This document shows, piece by piece, positions 31,130 through 39,043 of a DNA stretch of 63,868 bases. The notes under the pieces were generated by a model that had not been told where the DNA came from, made no database searches, and saw only the letters and a program-made list of their open reading frames with translations. The DNA comes from Verrucomicrobiia bacterium (lineage in GTDB: Bacteria; Verrucomicrobiota; Verrucomicrobiia; JABWAM01), in NCBI GenBank assembly GCA_028687435.1, contig JAQUAF010000026.1, forward strand, positions 1-63,868, given 5' to 3'. Within the stretch, counting starts at the first letter, position 1, and each line of letters starts with the position of its first letter. The position numbers and the translations under genes are program-made.

Positions 31130-33895
31130 CTAAACAACCTGGCCAATCACCTGTTCAGTGAGTTGGATCAACCCGGGAAGCTGGGGCGGAGTCTGCGCCA
31201 GCGCATGGCGAAGGGGATCCAACCGCTCAGTCCAAATCCACGCATGCGAGGATTTGAAAAGCTCGTCCAACTCCCTTGGCTCCGGAAGGGCGTGCCGCAC
31301 CGCGAGAGCTTTGCCGGCAGCCAGCAACCCCTGCTGAACCGCGGCAAAACCTTCGTCCGGCAAATCGCCTTGCGCGAGCAGCCTGCCCATCTTGAGTTTT
31401 CGAGCGGCCACTTGCAGATGGACATCCATTTTCTGCCGCAATTCGGGCGGCATTTCCCCGGCGGACGCCGCAGGCGGCTGGTCGCGATTATACAGCGGCC
31501 GGGCGGCGCGGGTCGCGCCGGCAATCAATCCGCTTTTCTCAAGACGCATCAACGCCTGGTGGGTTTCCCAATCGATCACTTCCAAAAAAGTCGGCGCCGC
31601 GGGATCTGACTGGCCGGGGCCGAACAATTTGTCAAACGCCGGCTTGAGTTGTTCGCCCTTGGCCGCCGCCTCGCGATTGACCACCAGAAAGATCACCGAG
31701 TGGGGCGCGTTGTGAGGATAACGCTCCTCGCACAGCAACAAGGCGCCGCCCAGTTGTTCCCTCGCCTTTTCGCAAAAAGCCTGGGCACGGTCAACGGGCA
31801 GCGGCGTCCCCGGCGCCGGCGTGGGAGACGGCTGCAACGAGGCCGGAGACATCACCTGCTCAAGCCGCGAGAAGAATGAATCGCGTCCGCCGCCAAACTT
31901 GATTTCCTTGAGATCGCCCAACCGGTCAAGCACGCCGTCCGCCAGGGCTTTTTTGGAAGCCAGGGTGCCCAGCATTCGATGCTCGATGGTGTTCAGGCTC
32001 ACCAGATTGATGACCGTGACCGGACGGGTCTGATGTTTGCGCCAGGCCCTGGCAATGCGCTGCTCCAACTTGGCGGGATTCCACGGCAAATCGCAATTCA
32101 CCACGAAATTGGCCGCCTGCAAATTCAAGCCGGTGGCGCCCGCGTCGGTGCTCAGAAAAAGACGGCACTTGGGATCGCTTTTGAAAATCATGATTTCGCC
32201 CCGCCGGCGTTTCTGCGGAACCGAACCGGTATGCCAGGCATACCCAATCCCCATCTTTTGGGCCAATCCCCGGACCAGGTCGAGCATCCGCTCCCACTCG
32301 GAAAAGACAATCATCTTGGCGTCGGGATCGGCAAGGCATTCCTCGAATATCTTGCCCAACTCAAGGAGTTTGGGGCAGGTTTTATCGTCGTCCTCAAGAA
32401 TGTAATTGGTGTCGCAAATCATCCGCATCATGGCCAGTTCAATCATGAGCCGGTCGAGTTCCTTCTTGGTCAGCGCGCGTTTCTTGCGGATATTGGCCAG
32501 TTGGGTCACCTTTTGGGCATGGGGAGCGTAGTTGTTCTCCTGCTGGGGCGACATCGGAACCATGAAGTTCTTGTCCGTGCGATCAGGAAGCTCGGTTTCC
32601 ACATCCGCCTTGCGGCGGCGGAGCATGAACGGACGGATTTGATCGTGCAACCGGTCGAGATTTTTGAAGCCCTGGGCGTGGCCGCGTTCATCCAAATCGT
32701 AGTATTCCCGGTTGAAACGGAAAAGAGGCCCGAGCACGGCGGGATTGAGAAAACCCATGATGGAATGCAATTCGTCGATCCGGTTTTCAATGGGCGTGCC
32801 CGTGAGAACAAAGGCGTAACGGCTCTTGAGGCGTTTGATGGCCTGGGCTGTTTTCGTGGTCCAATTCTTGATCCGCTGGGCCTCGTCAAGGATGATCACA
32901 TCGGGCTTGAGACGGGTGTTGACGTCAAGGGCGTCCTTCACCATTTGCTCGTAATTCACGATGGTGAAAAACGGGGCGTTTCCATAGGCGGCAAGACGGC
33001 GGTGATAGGAACCGAAAAGGATTTGATAAGGAAGACGGGTGAACTGTTGGATTTGAGCCTCCCATTCCGTCTTGAGCGAGGCCGGCGTGACGATCAACGC
33101 GTGTTTTGCCTTGCCCAACCGGGAAAGAAGCGCGCAGGCGGCAATGGCCTGAATGGTTTTGCCCAACCCCATTTCATCGGCCAGCAGGGCGCGTTCGGTG
33201 AAAGCCAGATGCAACATGCCCTCGCGCTGATAGGGATAAAGGGGAACCACGGTTTCATGGGCCGGCCATTCGCCCGCATGCACCCGGCTCTCATACTCCT
33301 TGCGCAGGCGTTTGGTTTCCTCAACACGGAGCCGGTTCTCCAGCCATGGAGCGATTTCCTGGGAAACGCGAACCGACGGCATCCTGAGTTTTCCGAACAT
33401 GGCCAAAAGTTCGCCGGGAGAACGATCCGCCTTGAGCAACCCCGAGTCGTCAAACCATTCCCGAATGCCGGGAGGCAGACGATGGGGATTGCGCTCCAGA
33501 CGCAGGGCGCCGGCATGACGGTCCAAAACCAAATCCGTCCGGGGCGACCCATTCTCCGCCCGCCGCAAATCGCGCGAATGACGGCGTTCAAGCCAGTAAA
33601 GAACCGCTTCGACATGCTTGCAGGTGCCCAGTCCGTTGCTGGTGAAATCCACGCAATCGCAGGCAAAGAGACGATTGGCGACATCGCGAATCTCCACCGA
33701 ATAAGTCAGGCCGCTGGGAGAACGGACTTGAAACGTCGAGAAAACCGGATATCGGGGATCGGTGTTGGATATCCTCAACGCCTCGGTTTGCGCTCGAAAA
33801 CGACGTTTATTGATCTCCTCCTCGTCCGTGGTTTTCCAATTGTGCGCCGCCGGCAATTTCAATTCGGCTTCCTTTGAACGGCCATTCTTTTTCAT
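31130..33895 (-). CDS. SWIM zinc-finger SNF2-family helicase
   Basis: I start at ATG 33895 (MKKNGRSKEAEL, 921 residues); a TTG lies six codons earlier. Residues about 75-100 form a SWIM finger (CDCVDF, then GTCKHVEAVLYWL; CxCx~nCxH). The SNF2 motor follows: motif I LADEMGLGKTIQAIA (near 238), II LDEAQRIKN (near 336), III LTGTPIENR, and in the second lobe STDAGATGLNLQAA (V) and QRIARAWRKHQTRPV (VI, near 607). About 250 C-terminal residues are unassigned and may bind the partners. SNF2 translocases occur in DISARM (DrmD) and some BREX types, which fits the PglZ-like neighbour. It heads the three-gene cassette. Confidence 0.88.
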   Translation of the reverse strand: MKKNGRSKEAELKLPAAHNWKTTDEEEINKRRFRAQTEALRISNTDPRYPVFSTFQVRSPSGLTYSVEIRDVANRLFACDCVDFTSNGLGTCKHVEAVLYWLERRHSRDLRRAENGSPRTDLVLDRHAGALRLERNPHRLPPGIREWFDDSGLLKADRSPGELLAMFGKLRMPSVRVSQEIAPWLENRLRVEETKRLRKEYESRVHAGEWPAHETVVPLYPYQREGMLHLAFTERALLADEMGLGKTIQAIAACALLSRLGKAKHALIVTPASLKTEWEAQIQQFTRLPYQILFGSYHRRLAAYGNAPFFTIVNYEQMVKDALDVNTRLKPDVIILDEAQRIKNWTTKTAQAIKRLKSRYAFVLTGTPIENRIDELHSIMGFLNPAVLGPLFRFNREYYDLDERGHAQGFKNLDRLHDQIRPFMLRRRKADVETELPDRTDKNFMVPMSPQQENNYAPHAQKVTQLANIRKKRALTKKELDRLMIELAMMRMICDTNYILEDDDKTCPKLLELGKIFEECLADPDAKMIVFSEWERMLDLVRGLAQKMGIGYAWHTGSVPQKRRRGEIMIFKSDPKCRLFLSTDAGATGLNLQAANFVVNCDLPWNPAKLEQRIARAWRKHQTRPVTVINLVSLNTIEHRMLGTLASKKALADGVLDRLGDLKEIKFGGGRDSFFSRLEQVMSPASLQPSPTPAPGTPLPVDRAQAFCEKAREQLGGALLLCEERYPHNAPHSVIFLVVNREAAAKGEQLKPAFDKLFGPGQSDPAAPTFLEVIDWETHQALMRLEKSGLIAGATRAARPLYNRDQPPAASAGEMPPELRQKMDVHLQVAARKLKMGRLLAQGDLPDEGFAAVQQGLLAAGKALAVRHALPEPRELDELFKSSHAWIWTERLDPLRHALAQTPPQLPGLIQLTEQVIGQVV

Positions 33896-34000
33896 CGCGC
33901 CATCGTCATCCAATTGGGATGCCAGTCAATCCAAATCTGCATTGCCCCCTTGCAAAGCAGGATGCCTGCCCGATTGACACCAAAAATGCCCCTCCTGCTT

Positions 34001-34048
34001 TTAACTCTTGAGTTGACAGCACCTTCAAATGAGGTCAACTTGAGTTAA
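34001..34048. promoter_or_regulatory. Inverted repeat upstream of the Phd-VapC-type pair, likely operator
   Basis: TTAACTC at 34001-34007 matches GAGTTAA at 34042-34048, and an inner pair GTTGAC (34012-34017) / GTCAAC (34034-34039) repeats the symmetry. It ends 29 bases before the antitoxin start, the usual place for the operator bound by a toxin-antitoxin complex. A TTGACA at 34013-34018 could be the -35 box. It may also affect the divergent SNF2 cassette. Confidence 0.5.
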
Positions 34049-34076
34049 CCTCCAGAGACTTCAAAATCAAAATGTC

Positions 34077-34325
34077 ATGAATGCCATCATTAATGCAAAA
34101 CAACTCCGAAACTCACTGCCCAAGCTGGTGGATCAAGTGCGCAAGGGAGCGCGTTTCACGGTGATTTATCGCAGTCATCCCGCATTTCAGATTGTGCCGG
34201 TCGACAGTTCCAGCGCCCCCCTCACCTTGCTTGAAAGCGACTCCCTTTATCACGCCCAACCGGTGGGACGTTCCTCTGACGGAGCTTCCGCAAGCGATCA
34301 CGACGCCACGCTTTATCCAAAATGA
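34077..34325 (+). CDS. Phd/YefM-type antitoxin
   Basis: The 82-residue protein has the Phd fold signature: MNAIINAKQLRNSLPKLVDQ (the N-terminal DNA-binding part), then RKGARFTVIYRSHPAFQIVPV, followed by a disordered C-terminus that would cover the toxin. Its stop overlaps the toxin start by 4 bases (ATGA), which couples translation. The inverted repeat at 34001-34048 is the likely operator. A decayed second copy of this gene's middle lies at 36727-36790. Confidence 0.85.
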   Translation: MNAIINAKQLRNSLPKLVDQVRKGARFTVIYRSHPAFQIVPVDSSSAPLTLLESDSLYHAQPVGRSSDGASASDHDATLYPK

Positions 34326-34726
34326 ACGGTCTCTTCGTGGATACAGCCGGCTGGATGGCCTGCGCGGATGAGGACGATCCGTCGCACAAACAAATGATGG
34401 CATCCCGGGACGCATGGCTGGAGGACGGCGGACTATTGGTGACAACCGATTATGTGGCGGATGAGACCTTGACGCTTCTTCGCGTACGATTGGGGCTTGC
34501 GGCCGCAAAAAACTGGTGGCGTCAGGTGGAAAACAGCATGCGATTGCGATGGGAATTGATCACTGTGGAACGGTCCATCAAGGCTCGGGATATGTTTTTC
34601 CAGTATGACGACCATGACTTCTCCTTCACCGATTGCGCCAGCTTTGTGGTGATGCGTGAATTGCGACTCAAGCGGGCCCTGACCACCGACCGCCATTTCA
34701 TTCACGCCGGTTTTCAGATTCATTGA
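34322..34726 (+). CDS. PIN-domain toxin (VapC-like ribonuclease)
   Basis: The 134-residue protein is a PIN domain. It has the first acidic residue in FVDTAGW (Asp7), TTDYVADETLTLL with the second acid, and DHDFSFTDCASFVVM with the Asp that completes the Mg2+ site; TTDRHF is the usual final motif. Such toxins cut tRNA or rRNA in known cases; the target here is not predictable. It pairs with the overlapping Phd-type antitoxin. Confidence 0.88.
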   Translation: MNGLFVDTAGWMACADEDDPSHKQMMASRDAWLEDGGLLVTTDYVADETLTLLRVRLGLAAAKNWWRQVENSMRLRWELITVERSIKARDMFFQYDDHDFSFTDCASFVVMRELRLKRALTTDRHFIHAGFQIH

Positions 34727-34803
34727 GTGAAAGCAGGGCCTGATGGCCGATCTGCTGACCGGCCGGGTGCGGGTATCGGTCAACTGATTTCATTTTTCAA
34801 TCT

Positions 34804-34843
34804 AATTTCACCAGAAGATGAAAATAGCCTTTTCACTGAAATT
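34804..34843. promoter_or_regulatory. Cluster of TTTCA/TGAAA half-sites before the AbiEi-like gene
   Basis: AATTTCA (34804-34810) and TGAAATT (34837-34843) are inverted copies; further TTTCA or TGAAA half-sites lie between 34789 and 34896. AbiEi-type regulators bind inverted repeats in their own promoter, so this AT-rich block is a plausible operator, but only the symmetry supports it. Confidence 0.35.
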
Positions 34844-34886
34844 GCCTCTTGTTTATTTTCATTAATCGGCGTATTTTCAGCACAGG

Positions 34887-35981
34887 ATGAAATTGGTCAA
34901 AAAGCTGAAAGAAACGGATCTCGATTCCCAATTCGAGGCTTTGCTGCGCGGGCTGGCGGCGCGCGCGCCGTTTTTGAAGCTCGAATCATTGACCCGCAAC
35001 GCGCGGCTCGGGCAGTCCGGTCAGCATCGCGCGGATTGGCTCGCGCGCGTTCGGGCCGGTTCCCGACGCTACGCCTTGGTGGCCGAAAGCAAGCGGCTGG
35101 GCCAGCCGCGCGAGGTCAGGGCGGCGGTTCTGCAACTGGAGCTTTGCCTGGCCGATTTGCCTAAACCGCGCTACGGCCTCCTGCTGGCGCCGTTCATTTC
35201 AGAGGAATCGGCGCGCATCTGCGCGGAAGCGGGCATCGGTTATGCGGATCTGGCCGGAAACGCCCGGCTGTCGTTCGACCAGGTGTTCATCGAAACCCGA
35301 TCCGCGGGCAATCCGTTCTACGAAAAACGGGAATCGCATTCGCTGTTCGCGCCGCGGGCAACCCGGGTGGTGCGGACGTTGTTGCAAGGCCCCTTGCGTC
35401 CATGGAAGGTGACGGCGCTGGCGGAATCCGCCCGGGTCAGTCTCGGCTGGGTGAGCGCGGTCCGGCAGCAACTGCTGGCCAGGGAATGGGCCCGGGAGGA
35501 AACGGACGGCCTGCGCATAACCAAGCCGGACGCCGTGCTGGACGCCTGGGCCCGCGTTGACGACTGGTCAAAGCGAACCCAGACACGCGAATACTCGGTT
35601 TTGGAGAACGATCCGGTACGCCTGGCGGAGCAACTCCAAAACGCGTTAAAAACGGACCCTCCTGTTTTCACGCAATGGTTGGCGGGATGGCTGCGGCGTC
35701 CTTACACAAACCCGGTGGTGGTGACAGCGTATGTAAAGACCTTCCCGTCCAATTCCGACATCGAAAAAGCCCTGCTGGCGCGACAAGTCGACAGCGGCGG
35801 CGCTTTGCGGCTGGTAATGCCAAAAGATGACGGGGCGCTTTATCCGTCACAGACCGTGCGGGGATTTCCTCTGGTTTCCGATGTGCAGATCTACCTGGAT
35901 CTGTTGCGCGCCGGTCTGCGTGGCGACGAGCAAGCCTCCGAACTGAGAAATTCGCCGGATTTTTCGGGAGGCTGGAAATGA
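34887..35981 (+). CDS. AbiEi-like (type IV antitoxin family) winged-helix protein
   Basis: A 364-residue protein. Residues about 90-145 carry YGLLLAPFISEESARICAEA then GIGYADLAGNARLSFDQVFIE, a pattern I associate with proteins annotated as AbiEi-family antitoxins. A winged-helix stretch follows (RVVRTLLQGPLRPW, ALAESARVSLGWVSAVRQ, residues 155-205). The usual partner AbiEii nucleotidyltransferase is absent: the gene's TGA overlaps the ATG of an HsdR-like fragment by 4 bases instead. An ACAGG precedes the ATG. AT-rich repeats upstream may be its operator. Role after loss of partner is unknown. Confidence 0.7.
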   Translation: MKLVKKLKETDLDSQFEALLRGLAARAPFLKLESLTRNARLGQSGQHRADWLARVRAGSRRYALVAESKRLGQPREVRAAVLQLELCLADLPKPRYGLLLAPFISEESARICAEAGIGYADLAGNARLSFDQVFIETRSAGNPFYEKRESHSLFAPRATRVVRTLLQGPLRPWKVTALAESARVSLGWVSAVRQQLLAREWAREETDGLRITKPDAVLDAWARVDDWSKRTQTREYSVLENDPVRLAEQLQNALKTDPPVFTQWLAGWLRRPYTNPVVVTAYVKTFPSNSDIEKALLARQVDSGGALRLVMPKDDGALYPSQTVRGFPLVSDVQIYLDLLRAGLRGDEQASELRNSPDFSGGWK

Positions 35982-36544
35982 GCAAATTCGGAAAATTCGA
36001 CGATTATCCGGCGTCGAGTTTGCGCGGGAGTTTCCGCGAATGGCTGCTGCCGAAGATCTTCCGCAAAGCCGTCCTCAAACTGAACCCGTGGCTGACCAGC
36101 CGCCAGCTCGACGATTTGCGCGACCAGCTTTTGCGGCATCCCGGACGCACCTTGCTGGAGGCCAACGAGGCGGTGCAGGCCCTCCTTTTCAAAGCCCAGG
36201 TGGACGTGAATGAACTCACCAGGGAATCCGATCCGGTGGTCCGGTTGATCGACTTTGCCCATCCAAAGCGCAATGTCTTTCACGCCATCAATCAGTTCCG
36301 CGTCAATACGCCGGGCTGCGTGAAAAGCTTCATCGCGCCGGACATCGTCCTCTTCGTGAACGGCATCCCTCTGGTGGTGGTGGAGGCGAAGATCGGCGGT
36401 CCCAACGCCGCCAATCCGCTGCATGCCGCCTACGAGCAACTTCTTCGGTATCGAAACGGGCGCACCGAAACCAGCGCCGCGGGATTGCGCGAAGGCGAGT
36501 TGCGCCAGTCAATCGCGCCGTTCTTGATCGCGCACTGGCCATGA
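35978..36544 (+). pseudogene. hsdR: Type I restriction HsdR N-terminal nuclease fragment
   Basis: 188 residues that match only the start of a restriction subunit of about 1,000 residues. After REWLLPKIFRKAVLKLNPWLT comes VRLIDFAHPKRNVFHAINQFRV and then APDIVLFVNGIPLVVVEAKIG, the D...ExK nuclease site of HsdR_N. The helicase part is missing; the reading frame stops exactly where a PIN-domain fragment begins at 36541. Its ATG overlaps the AbiEi-like stop, so the fusion of the two may be old. A stand-alone nuclease cannot be excluded since the catalytic core is intact. Confidence 0.75.
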
Positions 36545-36693
36545 ATCTGCGCGACTACGAAGACGCGGTGCTTGCCGCAGCCGGCGAACTGGTCGGGGTC
36601 GAGGCCGTGGTGACAAGAAACTCGAAGGACTTTTCCAAATGCCCCTTGAGGGTGTTCCAACCGGATGAATTCCTGGCCGCCCTGAAAGGTTGA
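36541..36693 (+). pseudogene. 3' fragment of a PIN-domain toxin gene
   Basis: Fifty codons from an ATG to TGA read DYEDAVLAAAGELVG, then AVVTRNSKDFSKC and PDEFLAALKG. This is the last third of a PIN domain, with the acidic DYEDA and TRNxxDF motifs, but the N-terminal Asp and core strands are gone. It directly abuts the HsdR fragment, so two truncated genes are joined here. Confidence 0.65.
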
Positions 36694-36726
36694 ACAGCCC
36701 GCTTGGTTATCTTTCGCAATTCGTGT

Positions 36727-36790
36727 GTTTCAGCGCAGTCAACCCGCATTTCAGATTGTAACATCGACAGCCCCCCTCACTTTGCTTGCA
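36727..36790 (+). pseudogene. Relic of a Phd-type antitoxin gene
   Basis: Bases 36730-36790 align with the middle of the intact antitoxin at 34168-34236: CGCAGTCAACCCGCATTTCA against CGCAGTCATCCCGCATTTCA, then a 3-base and a 6-base loss, then CCCCCCTCACTTTGCTTG. The translated piece reads SQPAFQIV and APLTLLA. It is a partial duplicate of the living antitoxin. Confidence 0.65.
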
Positions 36791-36796
36791 TTTGAG

Positions 36797-36940
36797 ATGA
36801 ATAATAGCCACACCCCCGCCTGCCATCACAGGACGCTGGAAGAGTCATGCCTCAAGGCGGCGGAACAGTTCCCCGTCCTCCTGTTGACCGGGCCCCGCCA
36901 AGTTGGAAAAGGAAAAACCCTGCCCATTGGCTGGCTTTGA
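36797..36940 (+). pseudogene. 5' fragment of a DUF4143-type AAA ATPase
   Basis: An ATG is followed by 47 codons ending in TGA: HHRTLEESCLKAAEQFPVLL then LTGPRQVGKGKT. The latter is the Walker A of ATPases annotated AAA/DUF4143, normally near residue 40 of about 400. The rest of the gene is absent. Confidence 0.6.
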
Positions 36941-36959
36941 AATTTTGCCATGGTTCAAT

Positions 36960-37054
36960 CCAGCCGTCTCACCGGCTGCAGCGCGAACAGCGTCCGCCAC
37001 CGCATTGACGACGGCAATTCGATATTCCTGTTTGGCGTCAAATTGGATCTTCAT
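36960..37054 (-). pseudogene. 5' fragment of a type III restriction (Res) subunit gene
   Basis: From ATG 37054 on the minus strand the frame reads MKIQFDAKQEYRIAVVNAV, the standard start of type III Res helicase-nucleases, then loses similarity near 36960 where the DUF4143 fragment begins on the other strand. The ATG overlaps the end of the AlbA_2/HATPase frame (stop at 37038), the usual operon order in type III restriction loci that include such a protein. Confidence 0.55.
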
Positions 37055-38312
37055 TTTTTTGCATGGGCTGCGTTGTTGAAGTATAAGCTTGATCCGGACG
37101 ATTGGGCGCATCGGGAAAACGGAGTCGCAGAAGCCCTTCCCTTACCATTGGCGTCAAAAATCGGTTTCGGATGGCTTGTGGATTGCGTTCCAAAAGACGG
37201 GCGATTTGTTCCAAAGTCAACATCCTTCCTTGACACAATCGAACCAATACCTTGCGAGTCTGTTCCTGGCTGATCTTGCCTTTTCCAGCTACCTCACGAG
37301 CAATTTGCTTAAGGGCTTCATCTTCCTTTGATGTCAAGGATGTTATTATCTTGGAACTATCAGCCAAACGTGAGGAGTCCCCATCCAAATGTGAGGAGTC
37401 CCCATCCAAATGTGAGGAGTCCTCTGGCGCCTGTCCAACCATGTCTCCCCTGTCAAACAAAGGCATGGGTTTCAGTGCTTGCGAAGGCAAACGATAGCGT
37501 GTCCATCGGCGCTTTTGATCGGAGACCAGAAGCCCACGATCACAAAGTCCCTGAAGCATCCTGGAGATGTCCACCGGGTGGTTGGATAAAAGTTCCTGCA
37601 GGCGAACATTGGAAACATCCCCTTCCAACAAAGCGGTTGCCATGGCTTGGACTTCCTCCTTGGACACTCCCTTGAACGACTCCCCAAAATAAGCCCTTAA
37701 TTTTTCCAAAGCCTCTTCCGGAATCAGGCTGATCATGGGGAGTTTCAAGCGGACTCGTTCCGGTTGAAGTTGCTGGGCAATCAAAGGAGCCCGCCAATGC
37801 TGGCTTCTCCATCCCTGGCGAATTTTGTCCACGCCGGATCCCGCCCTTTCGCCGCCCCCGACCATGAGAAACATCTGTTGCAAAGCTTTATTTCGGCATT
37901 CGCTAACGCCTCCCCGGCGAAATTGTTCGAGCGAAACCAGCAGAGTTCCGGGATTTTCCATGACAAATTGATCCGGAAGTCGTTCCACCACCACCCCGCC
38001 CGGCGCGCTGTAATCGGCATGGATGAGCGCATTGACAAAGGCTTCACGCAAGGCTTCGTGAACAGAGGTTTCATCACGCCGCATGGCGCCTTCGAGATGA
38101 AACGGCACAGGAAGGCCGGATGACAATTTCGGCCAGACCCGCTGGTAGAATTGGAACAGGTTGGATTCCCATGTGCCATCCGGATAAATCCGGTCAGTCC
38201 ATCGATTGGACGGATCAAGCCGTTCCCGGTAATCCACAAAAAAATTGGGGGCGGCCTCGGGATCGCGAATGGCCTGATCTTTTCCAAACATGAGAAGTCC
38301 CGCCAGGGTCAA
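37038..38312 (-). CDS. C-terminal part of a split AlbA_2/HATPase_c_4 DNA-binding ATPase
   Basis: Reading begins after an in-frame TAG (38343-38345) with RHDRGTGKEGLTLAGLLMFGK, where GLTLAGLLMFG is a hallmark of these proteins. It continues through VHEALREAFVNALIHADY (the GHKL ATP-binding N box), ENPGTLL (G1-like) and GERAGSGVDKI (G2-like), then winged-helix repeats. Residues encoded at 37364-37426 are a triple DSSHLDG repeat. On its own it could start only at TTG 38310-38312 or later, so it is probably dead unless the TAG is suppressed. It overlaps the Res fragment. Confidence 0.75.
   Translation of the reverse strand: MTLAGLLMFGKDQAIRDPEAAPNFFVDYRERLDPSNRWTDRIYPDGTWESNLFQFYQRVWPKLSSGLPVPFHLEGAMRRDETSVHEALREAFVNALIHADYSAPGGVVVERLPDQFVMENPGTLLVSLEQFRRGGVSECRNKALQQMFLMVGGGERAGSGVDKIRQGWRSQHWRAPLIAQQLQPERVRLKLPMISLIPEEALEKLRAYFGESFKGVSKEEVQAMATALLEGDVSNVRLQELLSNHPVDISRMLQGLCDRGLLVSDQKRRWTRYRLPSQALKPMPLFDRGDMVGQAPEDSSHLDGDSSHLDGDSSRLADSSKIITSLTSKEDEALKQIAREVAGKGKISQEQTRKVLVRLCQGRMLTLEQIARLLERNPQAIRNRFLTPMVREGLLRLRFPDAPNRPDQAYTSTTQPMQKNEDPI
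37364..37426. repeat. 21-bp tandem repeat, three units
   Basis: Units at 37364-37384, 37385-37405 and 37406-37426 share CCAAAYGTGAGGAGTCC. Being 21 bases, copy-number change keeps the frame; the repeat encodes DSSHLDG, DSSHLDG, DSSRLAD in the minus-strand protein, a likely flexible linker. Confidence 0.85.
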
Positions 38313-38342
38313 TCCCTCTTTGCCGGTGCCCCGGTCATGACG

Positions 38343-38969
38343 CTAGGCTCCCAGCTTCTCCAACAGATCGCGATTCTCCAAGGCAAGCCAGGGATGATCG
38401 CCCTTGGCAGCCCGAAACCGCTGGCGATATTGGGTCAAGCTTGCGGAGTCAAGATCTTCAAGCGAGAAATGCTCCAGCACACGATGATCCGGCGCCAGGG
38501 GATCGGCATCCGCCAACATCCGTCGCACTTCATCATCGGCACAACGGTAATCCCCTTCATGCTGGCGGCGATAGGTGTTTCCCAACGGCGTGGGGCCAAG
38601 ATAAACGGGACGTTGAGTGCGGCTGGCCCTGGGGATCCGGAGAACGATCAATTGCGCTTCGCCAAGGGGAATCACCCCCACATCCTCGTTGCGCAGAAGA
38701 TTGACGCTGACCTTGCCGCGGTTGTTAAGGTTATCCCACAATTCCTTGCGCACCTTGGCCGCTTCGGGCGCCGTCAGGCCGTCCAATCGCACCTTTTCAT
38801 CCCGTTCGACAGCGCCCAACACAACCACCCCGCCTTCCGTGTTGGCCATGGCGCTGTAGGTTTCCCAAAGACTGCGTGGCAAACCGCCTTTGGCCGATTT
38901 GAATTCCCAATCGGCGGACTCGCCGACCTGGGCAGCATTCAATACTTCCTGAAGATTGGGCAGGGACAT
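38343..38969 (-). CDS. N-terminal AlbA_2 (Schlafen-like) domain of the same split protein
   Basis: The 208-residue frame has the AlbA_2 pattern: GESADWEFKSAKGGLP, YSAMANTEGGVVVLGAV, IPLGEAQLIVLRIPRASRTQRPV split around the core strand, and YLGPTPLGNTYRRQHEGDY. It ends at TAG 38343-38345, but the same frame continues without shift into the ATPase half at 38312. The undivided gene would run 37038-38969 (about 643 codons). Proteins of this kind bind nucleic acid and often sit between mod and res in type III restriction loci. Confidence 0.8.
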   Translation of the reverse strand: MSLPNLQEVLNAAQVGESADWEFKSAKGGLPRSLWETYSAMANTEGGVVVLGAVERDEKVRLDGLTAPEAAKVRKELWDNLNNRGKVSVNLLRNEDVGVIPLGEAQLIVLRIPRASRTQRPVYLGPTPLGNTYRRQHEGDYRCADDEVRRMLADADPLAPDHRVLEHFSLEDLDSASLTQYRQRFRAAKGDHPWLALENRDLLEKLGA

Positions 38970-39043
38970 GAAAAAAAGTTAAACAGTTTTGAAATTCAAC
39001 TTGGCCGGATTCATCTCAAAGAATTTTCCGCCGATCACCCCTC

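Noticed and set aside
37364..37426. CRISPR array
   Set aside because: The three units are directly joined with no spacers and lie inside a coding frame.
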